DNA of 32,468 nt from Acidimicrobiaceae bacterium (lineage in GTDB: Bacteria > Actinomycetota > Acidimicrobiia > Acidimicrobiales > RAAP-2), in the NCBI GenBank assembly GCA_027315005.1, contig DAHUZT010000121.1, forward strand, positions 1 through 32,468. The letters are read 5' to 3'. Within the stretch, counting starts at the first letter, position 1. Every line of letters begins with the position of its first letter. Under the pieces are notes generated by a model, which ran no database searches, had not been told where the DNA came from, and saw nothing but the letters and a program-made list of their open reading frames with translations. Below are positions 1-10,412 of this stretch, piece by piece. The translations under genes were made by a program, and so were the position numbers.

Positions 1-127
1 CGGACGACCGACGAGCCAATCCTAGATCGAGGCGGCGGCAAGCCGATCGGCAGCGTGGTCGGACGATGCTGGCCGGTCGAGGGTTGAGCGGGAAGGGAAC
101 CGAGATCCGGTCGGACGGCGTGTGGGA

Positions 128-1396
128 TCAGCTACCGATCTGGAGCAGCAGTGCCTGGGAAGACCCCGCCGAATCCGTCTGGCCGGCCGGAGTGGCGATC
201 GAGACGGTCAGCAGGTACCGATGGCCGGCTGAGACCACCAGCGACGGCAGCGTGGGTGCGACCGAGGCCCCCGGCTGGACGGAAACACTGACCTGGTTGC
301 GTGACCCTCGGGCACCAGCAGGCGGGGGTCGGGTTCCGAAGGGGTCGGCCAACGCCAATGACTGGACGATTGCGATGCCCGACTCGGCGACATTGCCGCA
401 GTTGGTAACCGTCGCCGCCACCGTCAGCGTGCCGGTCGAAGGTACGACTGTCGGACTGGTTCCGGGAACGGTGGACTGGGCTCGTCCGCACCCCTGTCCG
501 ATCACACCGGGCGCCCCCGTGGCGATGCTGGGGGGATCGAGACCGAGAGCGGTGATGACCATCAGGTTCACGGGAGCCAACGAGGACGAACCGGCGAGCA
601 GGGACGCTGTCGTCCCGAGACGGTTCGGACCGAGAGGCGCATCGACGGTCGGATTTGGAACCCACACGGAACGAGGCATCCGGATGGGAAGTCGTCGGTC
701 AGCGATGCTCCTCACCAGATCCTGGTAGCCCGCGTCTGCTGCCACAAACAGCGCGCCGGTCGCCTCCATCTCGGATGAAGCTTGACCCACCGAGATCAGC
801 TTTCCGACCGGCGATGGAGAGTTGGCGACGGGAAGCGGTTCCATGCCGAGCAACCCGTCGATCGCCGAACGCAGTCGGCGGGTGGCGGTTGCGCGGTCGG
901 TCATGATGGCGACGAGGCGCTGATCGATCGCGAACTCCGGCGGTGGCGGCGTCAAAGCGACCGACGCACGTACCTGGGCTGCCGTGTCGGCGACTGCCTG
1001 ATCAAGTCCCTGCTGGAGCGTGAGGCGGGCCGACCCCCCAGGGATCGAGACGGTCGATGCCGTGGCTCCGGTGGTGGTGGTGGTGGTGGTGGTCGATGCC
1101 GAGTGCCTCGAGCCGGTTCCAACGGCGATCGATCCGGTGGAGGTGGGGGCGCTGTCGATGAGCCGTGACAGCCGTGCTCCAGTCCGGTTCGATGCCTCGA
1201 TGAGCGGCGAGGCAAGCGCGCCGAATCCCGAATCCGTCAACCGCCGGTATCCTCCCGACTGTGCGTTGATCTCGACAATGGAGCCGGCCACGAGCGCAAT
1301 CACCGACCCCACCACGATCATCCACGCGACGGCCGACCCGGACAGGCGGCGTGGGGCGGACCGAGGGCGCCGCCTTCTCCGTCTGGACCTGGGCAT
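128..1396 (-). CDS. Membrane-anchored secreted protein, unknown function
   Basis: The 422-residue product begins with an Arg-rich stretch (residues 1-20), then one hydrophobic segment (about 24-45), so it is probably a type II membrane protein with an outside C-terminus. A low-complexity linker with eight consecutive Thr follows (ACC repeats, seen as a GGT run near 1071-1095 on the plus strand). The middle (about 125-235) looks helical. The last ~115 residues are rich in Val, Thr and Ser, with a beta-sandwich look resembling CARDB/Ig-like modules. Two Cys in GCGR and TNCGN could form a disulfide. I do not recognise the family. TAACGT lies 7 nt before the ATG, suggesting a leaderless start. 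It is the last minus-strand gene before the window edge; the 127 bases beyond its stop show no feature I can support. Confidence 0.75.
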   Translation of the reverse strand: MPRSRRRRRRPRSAPRRLSGSAVAWMIVVGSVIALVAGSIVEINAQSGGYRRLTDSGFGALASPLIEASNRTGARLSRLIDSAPTSTGSIAVGTGSRHSASTTTTTTTTGATASTVSIPGGSARLTLQQGLDQAVADTAAQVRASVALTPPPPEFAIDQRLVAIMTDRATATRRLRSAIDGLLGMEPLPVANSPSPVGKLISVGQASSEMEATGALFVAADAGYQDLVRSIADRRLPIRMPRSVWVPNPTVDAPLGPNRLGTTASLLAGSSSLAPVNLMVITALGLDPPSIATGAPGVIGQGCGRAQSTVPGTSPTVVPSTGTLTVAATVTNCGNVAESGIAIVQSLALADPFGTRPPPAGARGSRNQVSVSVQPGASVAPTLPSLVVSAGHRYLLTVSIATPAGQTDSAGSSQALLLQIGS

Positions 1397-1403
1397 CTCG
1401 CCG

Positions 1404-1409
1404 ACGTTA
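1404..1409 (-). promoter_or_regulatory. Candidate -10 (TAACGT) for leaderless start at 1396
   Basis: TAACGT fits the actinobacterial TANNNT -10 and ends 7 nt before the ATG at 1396, with no Shine-Dalgarno between. Inferred leaderless promoter. Confidence 0.45.
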
Positions 1410-1491
1410 GTTCGGCCAACTCTGACCGAGGTTGCGGACTCGAAAGATCAGTCAGCGCTGCGACGAGGACCGTGGTGACCCCGACATGCCT

Positions 1492-2778
<1,287 letters not shown>

Positions 2779-2784
2779 CTACAC

Positions 2785-2802
2785 GGCCCCTTCTAAGGGG
2801 CT
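2785..2802 (-). terminator. Hairpin between rmuC and sqdB (terminator or 5'-end stem-loop)
   Basis: GCCCCT-TCTA-AGGGGC forms a perfect 6-bp stem with a tetraloop, plus one flanking G-T pair. There is no T tract. It lies after the rmuC stop and would also sit at the 5' end of an sqdB transcript starting near 2801, so either role is possible. Confidence 0.45.
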
Positions 2803-2808
2803 GGGTAC

Positions 2809-2814
2809 AGGTTA
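2809..2814 (-). promoter_or_regulatory. Candidate -10 (TAACCT) for sqdB
   Basis: TAACCT on the minus strand would place transcription start near 2801, giving sqdB an 85-nt leader that begins with the 2785-2802 hairpin. No clear -35 is seen. Confidence 0.35.
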
Positions 2815-2875
2815 TGACCGCTGCACCTTGGAGTGACCTGAGAGCTCGAACCAGACTCGCATGATCCGCCCAATG

Positions 2876-4336
2876 CTAGGGCATCGGCTCGAACCGGGTC
2901 GAAAAGTCGCCGTTGGCGAGGGTCGGATCTTCGATCTCGGACGATCCCGGCAGGGGAACCAGCTCGGCGGCCTGAAGGACACGGGTGGTGGTGTCCACCG
3001 TGGGCAGTCGTGCCAGCTCATCCTCGCCCGACCCGACGACGCCCAGTGTGGTGAACCGCCGGGCGGTCACGAGCACCCGTTGCTCGAGAGAACCCACGGC
3101 CTTGTTGTAGGCACTCACCGCACTGTTCAACCCCTTACCCACTCCGGCGACGTGGTCCCCGAGTACGGAAAGCCTCTGATAGAGATCCACTCCCAGTTGA
3201 TGGATGGCGCGCGCGTTGTCCGCCAGGTCCTCCTGCCTCCAGCCGTAGGCCACCGCACGGAGAAGGGCGATGAGCGACGTCGGGGTCGCGAGCAGCACGT
3301 GATTGGCTACGGCGTACTCCATCAGCCCGGGCTCGCTCTCGAGCGCGGCAGTGAGGAGCGGATCACCGGGCACGAAGGCCACGACGAACTCCGGCGAGGG
3401 ATCGATGCGCTTCCAGTACTCCTTCTTGGCCAGCGCATCGACGTGCGCCTTCATCTGGCGACCGTGGCTGACCAGATGCGAGCGCCGCTCGCGATCTTCG
3501 TCACACTCGTTGGCGGCCAAAAATGCCTGCATGGGCACCTTGGCGTCCACCGCCACGTTCTTGTTGCCGGGTAGATGCACCACCATGTCGGGGCGAAATC
3601 GTCCCCCATCGCCATCGGACTCGGTAGTCACCTGCTCGTCGAAGTCGCAGTGCTCGAGCATCCCGGCCATCTCCACCACCCTCCGAAGCTGGAGCTCACC
3701 CCAGCGTCCCCGGGTCTGTGGGGACCGCAGCGCGGTGACCAGATTGCGGGTTTCCTTCTGCAACTGATCCTGCGAGGTGGTGAGATGCTTCATCTGCTCG
3801 GTGAGCGTCGTGTAAGCCCGCTGGCGCTCGAGCTCCAGGCGCTGCATCCCTTCCTCGTACTTGCCCAGTTGGGCCCCGATGGGCTTGAGCAGCTGTTCTA
3901 TCGCCTCCTGGCGCTTGGACAGCTCCCCCTCCGCCGCCTGGCGGGTCTCCTTCAGCTTGGCGTCTGCCAGCTGGAGGAACTGCTGATTGTTCCGGTGAAG
4001 TGCGGATGCGGACAGCTGGGCAAACTCGCCGGTCAGCTGGGCACGGACCTCCTCGAACGCCTGGCGGCGCTCCTCGGCGGCCCTACGTTCGTGGCCCAGC
4101 TCCCTTTCGAGCGAAACGGCCTCGGTGCGGAGCGCGGCTGTTTCGTCCCGGGACATCGCAAGATCCGACTGCAGGGTCCGGACGTCGTCGGCGAGAAGCC
4201 GGCACTGCCCGCGAGCATCGTCCAACCGGGCTTCGGCGGTACGGGCGGCTGCCGCCTGGTTCGCGCGCAAGAGCAACCCGATGATGACCCCGATCGATGC
4301 CCCGACGAGGAGTCCGAGGATGAGCTGAATGATCAT
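2876..4336 (-). CDS. rmuC: DNA recombination protein RmuC homologue
   Basis: The 486-residue protein has an N-terminal membrane segment (about 3-23), a long Ala/Glu/Arg-rich coiled-coil region (about 28-195), and an RmuC nuclease-like domain starting near residue 200. Landmarks are LRSPQTRGRWGELQLRRVVEMAGM, then RPDMVVHLPGNKNVAVDAKVP, and ATPTSLIALLRAVAYGWRQE. The domain is of the PD-(D/E)XK type: the acidic residues of RPDMVV and the VDAKVP core are present. RmuC restrains inversion of short repeats in E. coli; its biochemical role is not well settled. GAGGAGG ends 7 nt before the ATG, fixing the start. It is divergent from the NADH dehydrogenase gene across 134 bp in which I see no other feature. 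Confidence 0.92.
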   Translation of the reverse strand: MIIQLILGLLVGASIGVIIGLLLRANQAAAARTAEARLDDARGQCRLLADDVRTLQSDLAMSRDETAALRTEAVSLERELGHERRAAEERRQAFEEVRAQLTGEFAQLSASALHRNNQQFLQLADAKLKETRQAAEGELSKRQEAIEQLLKPIGAQLGKYEEGMQRLELERQRAYTTLTEQMKHLTTSQDQLQKETRNLVTALRSPQTRGRWGELQLRRVVEMAGMLEHCDFDEQVTTESDGDGGRFRPDMVVHLPGNKNVAVDAKVPMQAFLAANECDEDRERRSHLVSHGRQMKAHVDALAKKEYWKRIDPSPEFVVAFVPGDPLLTAALESEPGLMEYAVANHVLLATPTSLIALLRAVAYGWRQEDLADNARAIHQLGVDLYQRLSVLGDHVAGVGKGLNSAVSAYNKAVGSLEQRVLVTARRFTTLGVVGSGEDELARLPTVDTTTRVLQAAELVPLPGSSEIEDPTLANGDFSTRFEPMP

Positions 4337-4470
4337 GGTGGTCCTCCTCGACCGGCCCGATCGTCGGGGCGTTTCCGATCAGCGTACCGACCGGCTGTCA
4401 CCATGCCGCGGACAGAGCGGGTCGGCATCGTCCCTGACCCCGCTCCAGGGCCACTCGGGACCACCCCGGT

Positions 4471-5811
4471 GTGGGACCATGCGGCGTGCACAAAGTGGTG
4501 ATCGTCGGAGCCGGATTCGGCGGAATCAGCGCGGCAAGGGCGCTGGGGGGGCAGCGTGTCGACGTCACTCTGGTCGACCAGCGGAACTTCTCGACATTCC
4601 AGCCTCTGCTCTACGAGGTGGCGACGGCCGGGCTCGACCCCGGGGACGTCGCCTATCCGGTCCGAACCATATTCGGACAAGTGGACAACGTGCGCTTCCG
4701 GTTCGCCCGGGTGACCGGCGTCGACTGGGCCGAGCGGCTGATCGAACTCGAACGGGCCGATCCACTGAGCTTCGACTCGATCATCGTGGCGAGTGGGGCG
4801 ACCGCCCGCTTCTTCGGCATACCGGGCGCCGCCGAATGGACGCTGCCGTTGTACACGCTCGACGACGCCCGGCGACTGAGAGACCACATCCTGCGACGGT
4901 TCGAGGAGGCCGATGCCGCGCTATCGACCGTAGGAGCATCCACTCAACAAGAAGGTACCTTGACCTTCGTGGTCGTCGGCGGAGGGCCCACCGGAGTCGA
5001 AGTGGCCGGGGCAATGGCCGAGTTGTTGGATGTCGCCATCCACCACGACGACTTCGGATTCGCGCGTGCCGAGGCACGGATCATCCTCTTGGACGGAGGA
5101 GAGAGATTGCTCTCCTCGTTCGAGGAAAGAGCCGGCGACTATGCCGCCAACGCTCTCCGGCGCCGTGGTGTCGAGCTGGTGCTCGGGAGGATGGTCCGTT
5201 CGGTCGATGACGGATCGGTCCAACTCGACGATGGTACGGCGATCTCCACCAGAACGGTGATCTGGGCGGGGGGGATAACCGTCGAGGACACGGTCGCTTC
5301 GAAGCTCGGAGGTGCAACCATCCCGGACGGACGCCTCGAGGTCGCAGCCGACCTCTCCGTGCCCGGCATGCAAGGGGTGTTCGCCATCGGCGACGCCGCT
5401 GCCATCCCCCTTCTCCCCGACCCGGGAGATCACCGAACAGGCGACGGCCCCTTCTGCCCACAACTGGCACAAGTGGCCATTCAGTCGGGCGCCCATGCCG
5501 CCCTCCAGATCCTCAACCGGGTAGCGGAGCGGCCCACCGAACCCTTTCACTATCGCGACAAGGGCATCATGGCCACCATCGGACGTCGGGCGGCGGTGAC
5601 CCAGCTCCCGAGCGGCCTGCTGATCAAGGGAACGCTCGGATGGCTCGCCTGGTTCGGACTGCACATCCTCTACCTGATCGGTACCCGCAACAAGATCACG
5701 GTCCTGGTGAACTGGACCTGGCGGTATCTGTCGTGGGGTTCGGGGCCCCGGGTCATCGTCGGGGACGACCGACGATCGTCAGCGCCGGTCCAATCCGGGC
5801 TGGAGACATGA
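4471..5811 (+). CDS. ndh: Type II NADH dehydrogenase (NDH-2)
   Basis: This 446-residue FAD enzyme would oxidise NADH and reduce quinone at the inner membrane face without pumping protons. It has two Rossmann motifs: GAGFGG (13-18) for FAD and VVVGGGPTGVEVAG (167-180) for NADH. It also has WAGGI (265-269), FAIGDAA (304-310) and the AQVAIQ motif (333-338) typical of the NDH-2 quinone site. The C-terminal part (about 385-422) is aromatic and amphipathic, as in the membrane-binding tail of the family. The start is not certain: GTG 4471 is used, but GTG 4486 begins five codons later, right before the first beta strand. Its stop lies 5 bp from the end of the convergent asd gene. Confidence 0.9.
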   Translation: MGPCGVHKVVIVGAGFGGISAARALGGQRVDVTLVDQRNFSTFQPLLYEVATAGLDPGDVAYPVRTIFGQVDNVRFRFARVTGVDWAERLIELERADPLSFDSIIVASGATARFFGIPGAAEWTLPLYTLDDARRLRDHILRRFEEADAALSTVGASTQQEGTLTFVVVGGGPTGVEVAGAMAELLDVAIHHDDFGFARAEARIILLDGGERLLSSFEERAGDYAANALRRRGVELVLGRMVRSVDDGSVQLDDGTAISTRTVIWAGGITVEDTVASKLGGATIPDGRLEVAADLSVPGMQGVFAIGDAAAIPLLPDPGDHRTGDGPFCPQLAQVAIQSGAHAALQILNRVAERPTEPFHYRDKGIMATIGRRAAVTQLPSGLLIKGTLGWLAWFGLHILYLIGTRNKITVLVNWTWRYLSWGSGPRVIVGDDRRSSAPVQSGLET

Positions 5812-5816
5812 TCGGG

Positions 5817-6845
<1,029 letters not shown>

Positions 6846-6847
6846 TC

Positions 6848-6853
6848 AGTGTA
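6848..6853 (-). promoter_or_regulatory. Candidate -10 (TACACT) for leaderless asd
   Basis: TACACT ends 8 nt before the asd ATG and lies within the 19-bp lysC-asd gap. There is no Shine-Dalgarno between it and the start. Confidence 0.45.
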
Positions 6854-6858
6854 GGTGA

Positions 6859-7332
6859 TCAGCCGAGATCGAACGCTTCGTGAAGCGCGCGTACTGCCAC
6901 TTCGACGGCTTCGGAGCGCACCATGCACGAGATGCGGATCGACGACGTCGAGATCATCTCGATGTTGATGCCGCACCTGGCCAGCGTTTCGAAGGTGAGG
7001 GCGGTCACTCCGGGATGGGTCTTCATCCCGGCCCCCACCAGCGATACCCGAGCCACGGAGGCGTCGGTGCTCACACTGGAGGCTCCCAACTCGGGGAGGA
7101 GGCCCCGACAGACATCGGCACCGACCTCGAGGTCATCTCCCGGAACGGTGAAGGAGATGTCGGTCGTGCCGTGCAGCGAGGCGTTCTGGACGATCATGTC
7201 GACGTTGACGTCGTGATCGGAGAGCGCCCGGAAGAGCCGGGCGGCCAGTCCTGGCCTGTCCGGGACCCCTGCCACGGTGACCTTGGCCTCAGAGACATCG
7301 TGGGTGACCGCGGTGACCAGGGCTGCTTCCAT
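6859..7332 (-). CDS. lysC: Aspartate kinase beta subunit from internal start
   Basis: Within lysC, codon 247 is an ATG preceded by GGAGG with an 8-nt spacer. It begins 157 residues starting [18 protein letters not shown], which are exactly the two ACT domains. In Corynebacterium and Bacillus, aspartate kinases of this class are alpha2-beta2 complexes whose beta chain comes from such an in-frame internal start. The site here is a strong Shine-Dalgarno, whereas the full-length start has none. Known for the family; production here is inferred. Confidence 0.6.
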   Translation of the reverse strand: MEAALVTAVTHDVSEAKVTVAGVPDRPGLAARLFRALSDHDVNVDMIVQNASLHGTTDISFTVPGDDLEVGADVCRGLLPELGASSVSTDASVARVSLVGAGMKTHPGVTALTFETLARCGINIEMISTSSIRISCMVRSEAVEVAVRALHEAFDLG

Positions 7333-8070
7333 CTGTGCGTCCTCCTCGACGATCCAGGTCCCTGGCTCCCAGGTGAAACTCGAGCGTACGTGGAGCGGGA
7401 CGGAGTGGTTCCTGGCGAACTCCGCTGATCGGAGGGCCACGACGCGACCGCCGCTGGCGGCGATCTCCAGCATCTCCTCGTAACTGACCCGGTTCAGCTT
7501 GCGCGCCTCCGGCACGATCCGGGGATCGGCGCTGAATACCCCGGAAACATCGGTATAGATCTCGCAGGCGTCGGCGCCGAGAGCAGCGGCCAGGGCCACC
7601 GCGGTCGTGTCCGAACCGCCGCGGCCGAGCGTGGTGACGTTGCGTTCCAGCGACATCCCCTGGAACCCCGCCACGACGGGGACGCCCCCGCCGGCGAGGG
7701 TGTCCCGCAGGCGATCGGCCCGGATGTCCAGGATCTTTGCCCGGGTGTGGGCAGCATCGGTGACGATGCCGGCCTGACTCCCCGTGTAAGAAGTGGCTTC
7801 GACGCCGAGGTCGGCCAGCGCCATGCAGACCAGGGACATCGAGATGCGCTCACCGGCGCTGAGCAACATGTCGACCTCTCGGGTGGGCTGGGTCCTGCTC
7901 ACCTCGAAGGCCAGATGCACGAGATCGTCCGTGGTCTTCCCCATTGCGCTGACCACCACCACCACGTCGGCACCGGTCCGACGGGTGCGGGCCACGTGGT
8001 CTGCCACGGCGCGGATCCGATCGGCGTCAGCCACCGAGGTGCCGCCGTACTTCTGCACCAGCAGGGGCAT
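6859..8070 (-). CDS. lysC: Aspartate kinase, alpha form
   Basis: The 403-residue enzyme phosphorylates aspartate, the first step of the lysine/threonine/methionine pathway. The kinase domain starts with KYGGTSV (7-13) and includes [16 protein letters not shown] (147-162) and [13 protein letters not shown] (172-184). Two ACT regulatory domains follow from about residue 260, with [11 protein letters not shown] and [14 protein letters not shown], the layout of lysine/threonine-inhibited actinobacterial enzymes. The ATG has TAGCCT 8 nt upstream and no Shine-Dalgarno, pointing to a leaderless message. It is divergent from the first cyclophilin gene. A second, in-frame start at 7332 probably yields the beta subunit. 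Confidence 0.95.
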   Translation of the reverse strand: MPLLVQKYGGTSVADADRIRAVADHVARTRRTGADVVVVVSAMGKTTDDLVHLAFEVSRTQPTREVDMLLSAGERISMSLVCMALADLGVEATSYTGSQAGIVTDAAHTRAKILDIRADRLRDTLAGGGVPVVAGFQGMSLERNVTTLGRGGSDTTAVALAAALGADACEIYTDVSGVFSADPRIVPEARKLNRVSYEEMLEIAASGGRVVALRSAEFARNHSVPLHVRSSFTWEPGTWIVEEDAQMEAALVTAVTHDVSEAKVTVAGVPDRPGLAARLFRALSDHDVNVDMIVQNASLHGTTDISFTVPGDDLEVGADVCRGLLPELGASSVSTDASVARVSLVGAGMKTHPGVTALTFETLARCGINIEMISTSSIRISCMVRSEAVEVAVRALHEAFDLG

Positions 8071-8078
8071 AGTGCGCC

Positions 8079-8084
8079 AGGCTA
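8079..8084 (-). promoter_or_regulatory. Candidate -10 (TAGCCT) for leaderless lysC
   Basis: TAGCCT ends exactly 8 nt before the lysC ATG, matching the spacing seen at several other genes in the window. Confidence 0.5.
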
Positions 8085-8197
8085 CAGGGGTCTTTCCGGG
8101 TCGTCCGAACTGGACTCGGGACCGTCGGAACTCGCTCCTTGATTCGTCGTTCGGCGCAACTCCAGCCGGGCGGTCGGAGGCCGCCGGGGCGACCGGC

Positions 8198-8203
8198 TAC
8201 CCT
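8198..8203 (+). promoter_or_regulatory. Candidate -10 (TACCCT) for leaderless cyclophilin gene
   Basis: TACCCT ends 8 nt before the GTG at 8212, with no Shine-Dalgarno. Confidence 0.5.
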
Positions 8204-8211
8204 GATCCACC

Positions 8212-9060
8212 GTGCCAACCGAGAAGCGTCAGCGCCAGAAGGAAGGGCGGCGGGCGCGCCTGGAAGCCCAACAGAAGGCGCAGAAGCGCAAGAGGTCGAT
8301 CCGGCGCGTGATCACGATCGTGGTCGTTCTGGCGTTCGTGGTGGGGATCTCCTACCTGATCTTCAAGCCGTCAACCTCGAAGTCGAACAGCGCCGCGTCG
8401 ACCACCACCCCGTCCACTACCTCCCCGGTCCCACCGGGAGGATCGGGTGACCGGTCCCCGAGCGCAATCACCACCTCGGCCGACTGCCCCTCCAACTTCC
8501 GGGCCACCCTCAACAAGCCCTCCTATCCGTCCTTCCCTCCGATGACCATCGACACATCGAAGAACTACACGGCCACCATCACCACCGATGTCGGCACCAT
8601 CACCGTCCAGCTGTACGCCAAGCAGGCACCCAAAGCTGTCAACAGTTTCGTGTTCCTGGCCAAGCGACACTTTTTCGACTGCATCATCTTCCACCGAGTG
8701 ATCCAGACCTTCATGGACCAGACCGGTGATCCGACCGGGACGGGAACCGGCGGGCCGGGCTACCAGTTCAGCGAACCCGGGCCGAAGCCGGCAAGCCCCC
8801 AGTACCCCCTCGGTTCGCTGGCCATGGCCAACTCCAACAACCCCGCCACCACCGACCCGACAACGAACGGAAGCCAGTTCTTCAACATCGCCGGTCCTGA
8901 AGGCACCTCGCTGGCACCCGACTACACGCTGTTCGGACGGGTCACCTCGGGAATGAGCGTCGTCGAGAAGATCAACTCCGACGGTGCTCCGGCCAGCAAC
9001 CAGACCGGTTCTCCCACCGTGCTCCACCGGATGATCTCGGTCACCATCAACGAATCCTGA
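8212..9060 (+). CDS. Membrane-anchored cyclophilin-type peptidyl-prolyl isomerase
   Basis: The 282-residue protein starts with a highly basic region (1-32), then a single membrane segment (about 33-51) and a Ser/Thr/Pro linker (52-90). A cyclophilin domain follows from about residue 112 (TATITTDVGTITVQLYAKQAPKAVNSFV). FHRVIQTFMDQTGDPTGTG matches the family active site FHRVIPGFMIQGGDPTGTG with the catalytic Arg kept; NGSQFFNIAG is the second signature. It would catalyse cis-trans proline isomerisation of exported proteins outside the membrane. GTG 8212 is supported by the TACCCT box. Divergent from lysC and followed by a second, soluble cyclophilin. Confidence 0.92.
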   Translation: MPTEKRQRQKEGRRARLEAQQKAQKRKRSIRRVITIVVVLAFVVGISYLIFKPSTSKSNSAASTTTPSTTSPVPPGGSGDRSPSAITTSADCPSNFRATLNKPSYPSFPPMTIDTSKNYTATITTDVGTITVQLYAKQAPKAVNSFVFLAKRHFFDCIIFHRVIQTFMDQTGDPTGTGTGGPGYQFSEPGPKPASPQYPLGSLAMANSNNPATTDPTTNGSQFFNIAGPEGTSLAPDYTLFGRVTSGMSVVEKINSDGAPASNQTGSPTVLHRMISVTINES

Positions 9061-9155
9061 TCCGGTTGGCGATCCGCACCATCGCGCCACCGAACCCGCG
9101 GCCTCCCTCCCGTCCACGCAAGCCAAACGGCTCCGACCAGAACCGAGGAATCGCC

Positions 9156-9710
9156 ATGCCACCCGAGATCCCCGCTCCCGACGGTTCGAGCGAGCAGACC
9201 AAACGCTTCGACCAGTCCCCGCCGATGGTCATCGATCCGGCCAAGCGGTACTCCGCCGAGATGACCACATCGAAGGGAACCTTGATCATTGCACTCGATG
9301 CAGTCGCGGCTCCCAGGACCGTGAACAACTTCGTCTTCCTATCTCGCTGGCACTACTTCGATGGAATCGTCTTCCACCGGATCATCCCGGGGTTCATGGT
9401 TCAGGGTGGTGACCCGGAAGGCTCTGGACGCGGTGGGCCCGGTTACCGATTCGAGGATGAGCTCCCGTCCCCGGGACGTTATGAGATCGGCTCGGTGGCG
9501 ATGGCCAACGCCGGACCGAACACCAATGGAAGCCAGTTCTTCATCGTGAGCGGACCCGACGGCGTGGCTCTCCCGCCCAAATACTCGCTGTTCGGAAAGG
9601 TGGTGAACGGACTCGACGTCCTGCAAGCGATCGAGGCGGTGGGTAGCCGGACGGGCCGACCAGGCGAGCAAGTCGTCATCGAGTCGGTCACGATCACCGA
9701 ACTGGACTGA
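9156..9710 (+). CDS. Cyclophilin-type peptidyl-prolyl isomerase, soluble
   Basis: The 184-residue protein has a complete cyclophilin domain: FHRIIPGFMVQGGDPEGSG, GSVAMANAGPNTNGSQFFI and YSLFGKVVNGLDVL. There is no signal peptide or membrane segment, so it should act in the cytoplasm. ATG 9156 is chosen because GAGGAA ends 5 nt before it; the frame is open 30 codons further upstream but that extension is low-complexity. It lies 95 bp after the anchored cyclophilin on the same strand, probably by old duplication, and converges with the S51-like gene 9 bp after its stop. Confidence 0.9.
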   Translation: MPPEIPAPDGSSEQTKRFDQSPPMVIDPAKRYSAEMTTSKGTLIIALDAVAAPRTVNNFVFLSRWHYFDGIVFHRIIPGFMVQGGDPEGSGRGGPGYRFEDELPSPGRYEIGSVAMANAGPNTNGSQFFIVSGPDGVALPPKYSLFGKVVNGLDVLQAIEAVGSRTGRPGEQVVIESVTITELD

Positions 9711-9719
9711 GCAGCCGGC

Positions 9720-10412
9720 TCAGCTCGAAAGGGCGGCAGTCCCCCGCTCGTCGAGCGACCCGTCGAGGTACACCGAGACGCCGTCCGCTCCGCGGCTTTC
9801 CCAGTTCCCCGTCGGAAGCCGGATCAGCGCAGCATGTTCGGGGATGCCCACGACCGGGATGTCGGGTGGGGCCAGCGCGACGGCACGATGGAGCTTCGTC
9901 CCGTGCTCGTCCTGGTGCCTGTCCCCGAAATGGGGTATCACTGCCAGACCGTCGATCAGTCCGAGACCGACGGTGAGCCCGCCACCCCGGGCGTCCACCA
10001 TGGGATCGGTGATGGCGAGAGCCGCTCCCGAGGACGCCGCCACCACCGCTCCGTCGCGCCAGGCCGACACCAGCGCCTCCCAGACCGCCGACCGCTTCAA
10101 CACGCTGCGAAGGTGCATGGGCGACCCCCCGGCAAGGTACAGGAAACGTGCCGCCCCAACGGCGGCGGCGGCGCCCGAGTCCATCGCGTCGGCCCGGGTG
10201 GTGACCATCAGGCCTTCGACCTCCGCTCCCCGGACGGCGAACCACTGGGCAGCCTGAAGGACCATGCGCTCTGGCCGCTCGAAGGCGCCCGCGGTCGGAA
10301 GGAGCACCACCCGGTTCGAACCGGATGCGGCGAGCAACTCCGCGTCGAACTCGCAACCCTCGCTCCATTCCCCACCACCGACGAGTGCCAACATGCCCGG
10401 TGATCGCGTCAT
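9720..10412 (-). CDS. Peptidase S51/cyanophycinase-like class I amidotransferase fold protein
   Basis: The 230-residue protein shows the fold of cyanophycinase and peptidase E: an N-terminal LALVGGGEWSEG, RVVLLPTAGA, YLAGGSPMHL (92-101), and the nucleophile turn VVAASSGAALAI (123-134), where Ser127 corresponds to the catalytic Ser of the family GTSAGA motif. The turn is unusual (ASSGA rather than TSAGA), so activity and substrate are uncertain. The ATG at 10412 overlaps the stop of the upstream esterase by four bases (ATGA), so translation is probably coupled. Substrate is not predictable; it could be a dipeptidase or an inactive relative. Confidence 0.75.
   Translation of the reverse strand: MTRSPGMLALVGGGEWSEGCEFDAELLAASGSNRVVLLPTAGAFERPERMVLQAAQWFAVRGAEVEGLMVTTRADAMDSGAAAAVGAARFLYLAGGSPMHLRSVLKRSAVWEALVSAWRDGAVVAASSGAALAITDPMVDARGGGLTVGLGLIDGLAVIPHFGDRHQDEHGTKLHRAVALAPPDIPVVGIPEHAALIRLPTGNWESRGADGVSVYLDGSLDERGTAALSS

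Noticed and set aside
1060-1100. GGT repeat as a regulatory or CRISPR-like repeat
   Set aside because: It is the codon run for eight Thr in the linker of the minus-strand protein; no spacers or repeats of CRISPR type exist in the window.
10311-10324. Perfect 14-bp palindrome CCGGTTCGAACCGG
   Set aside because: Lies within the S51-like coding region away from any start; probably chance in GC-rich DNA.
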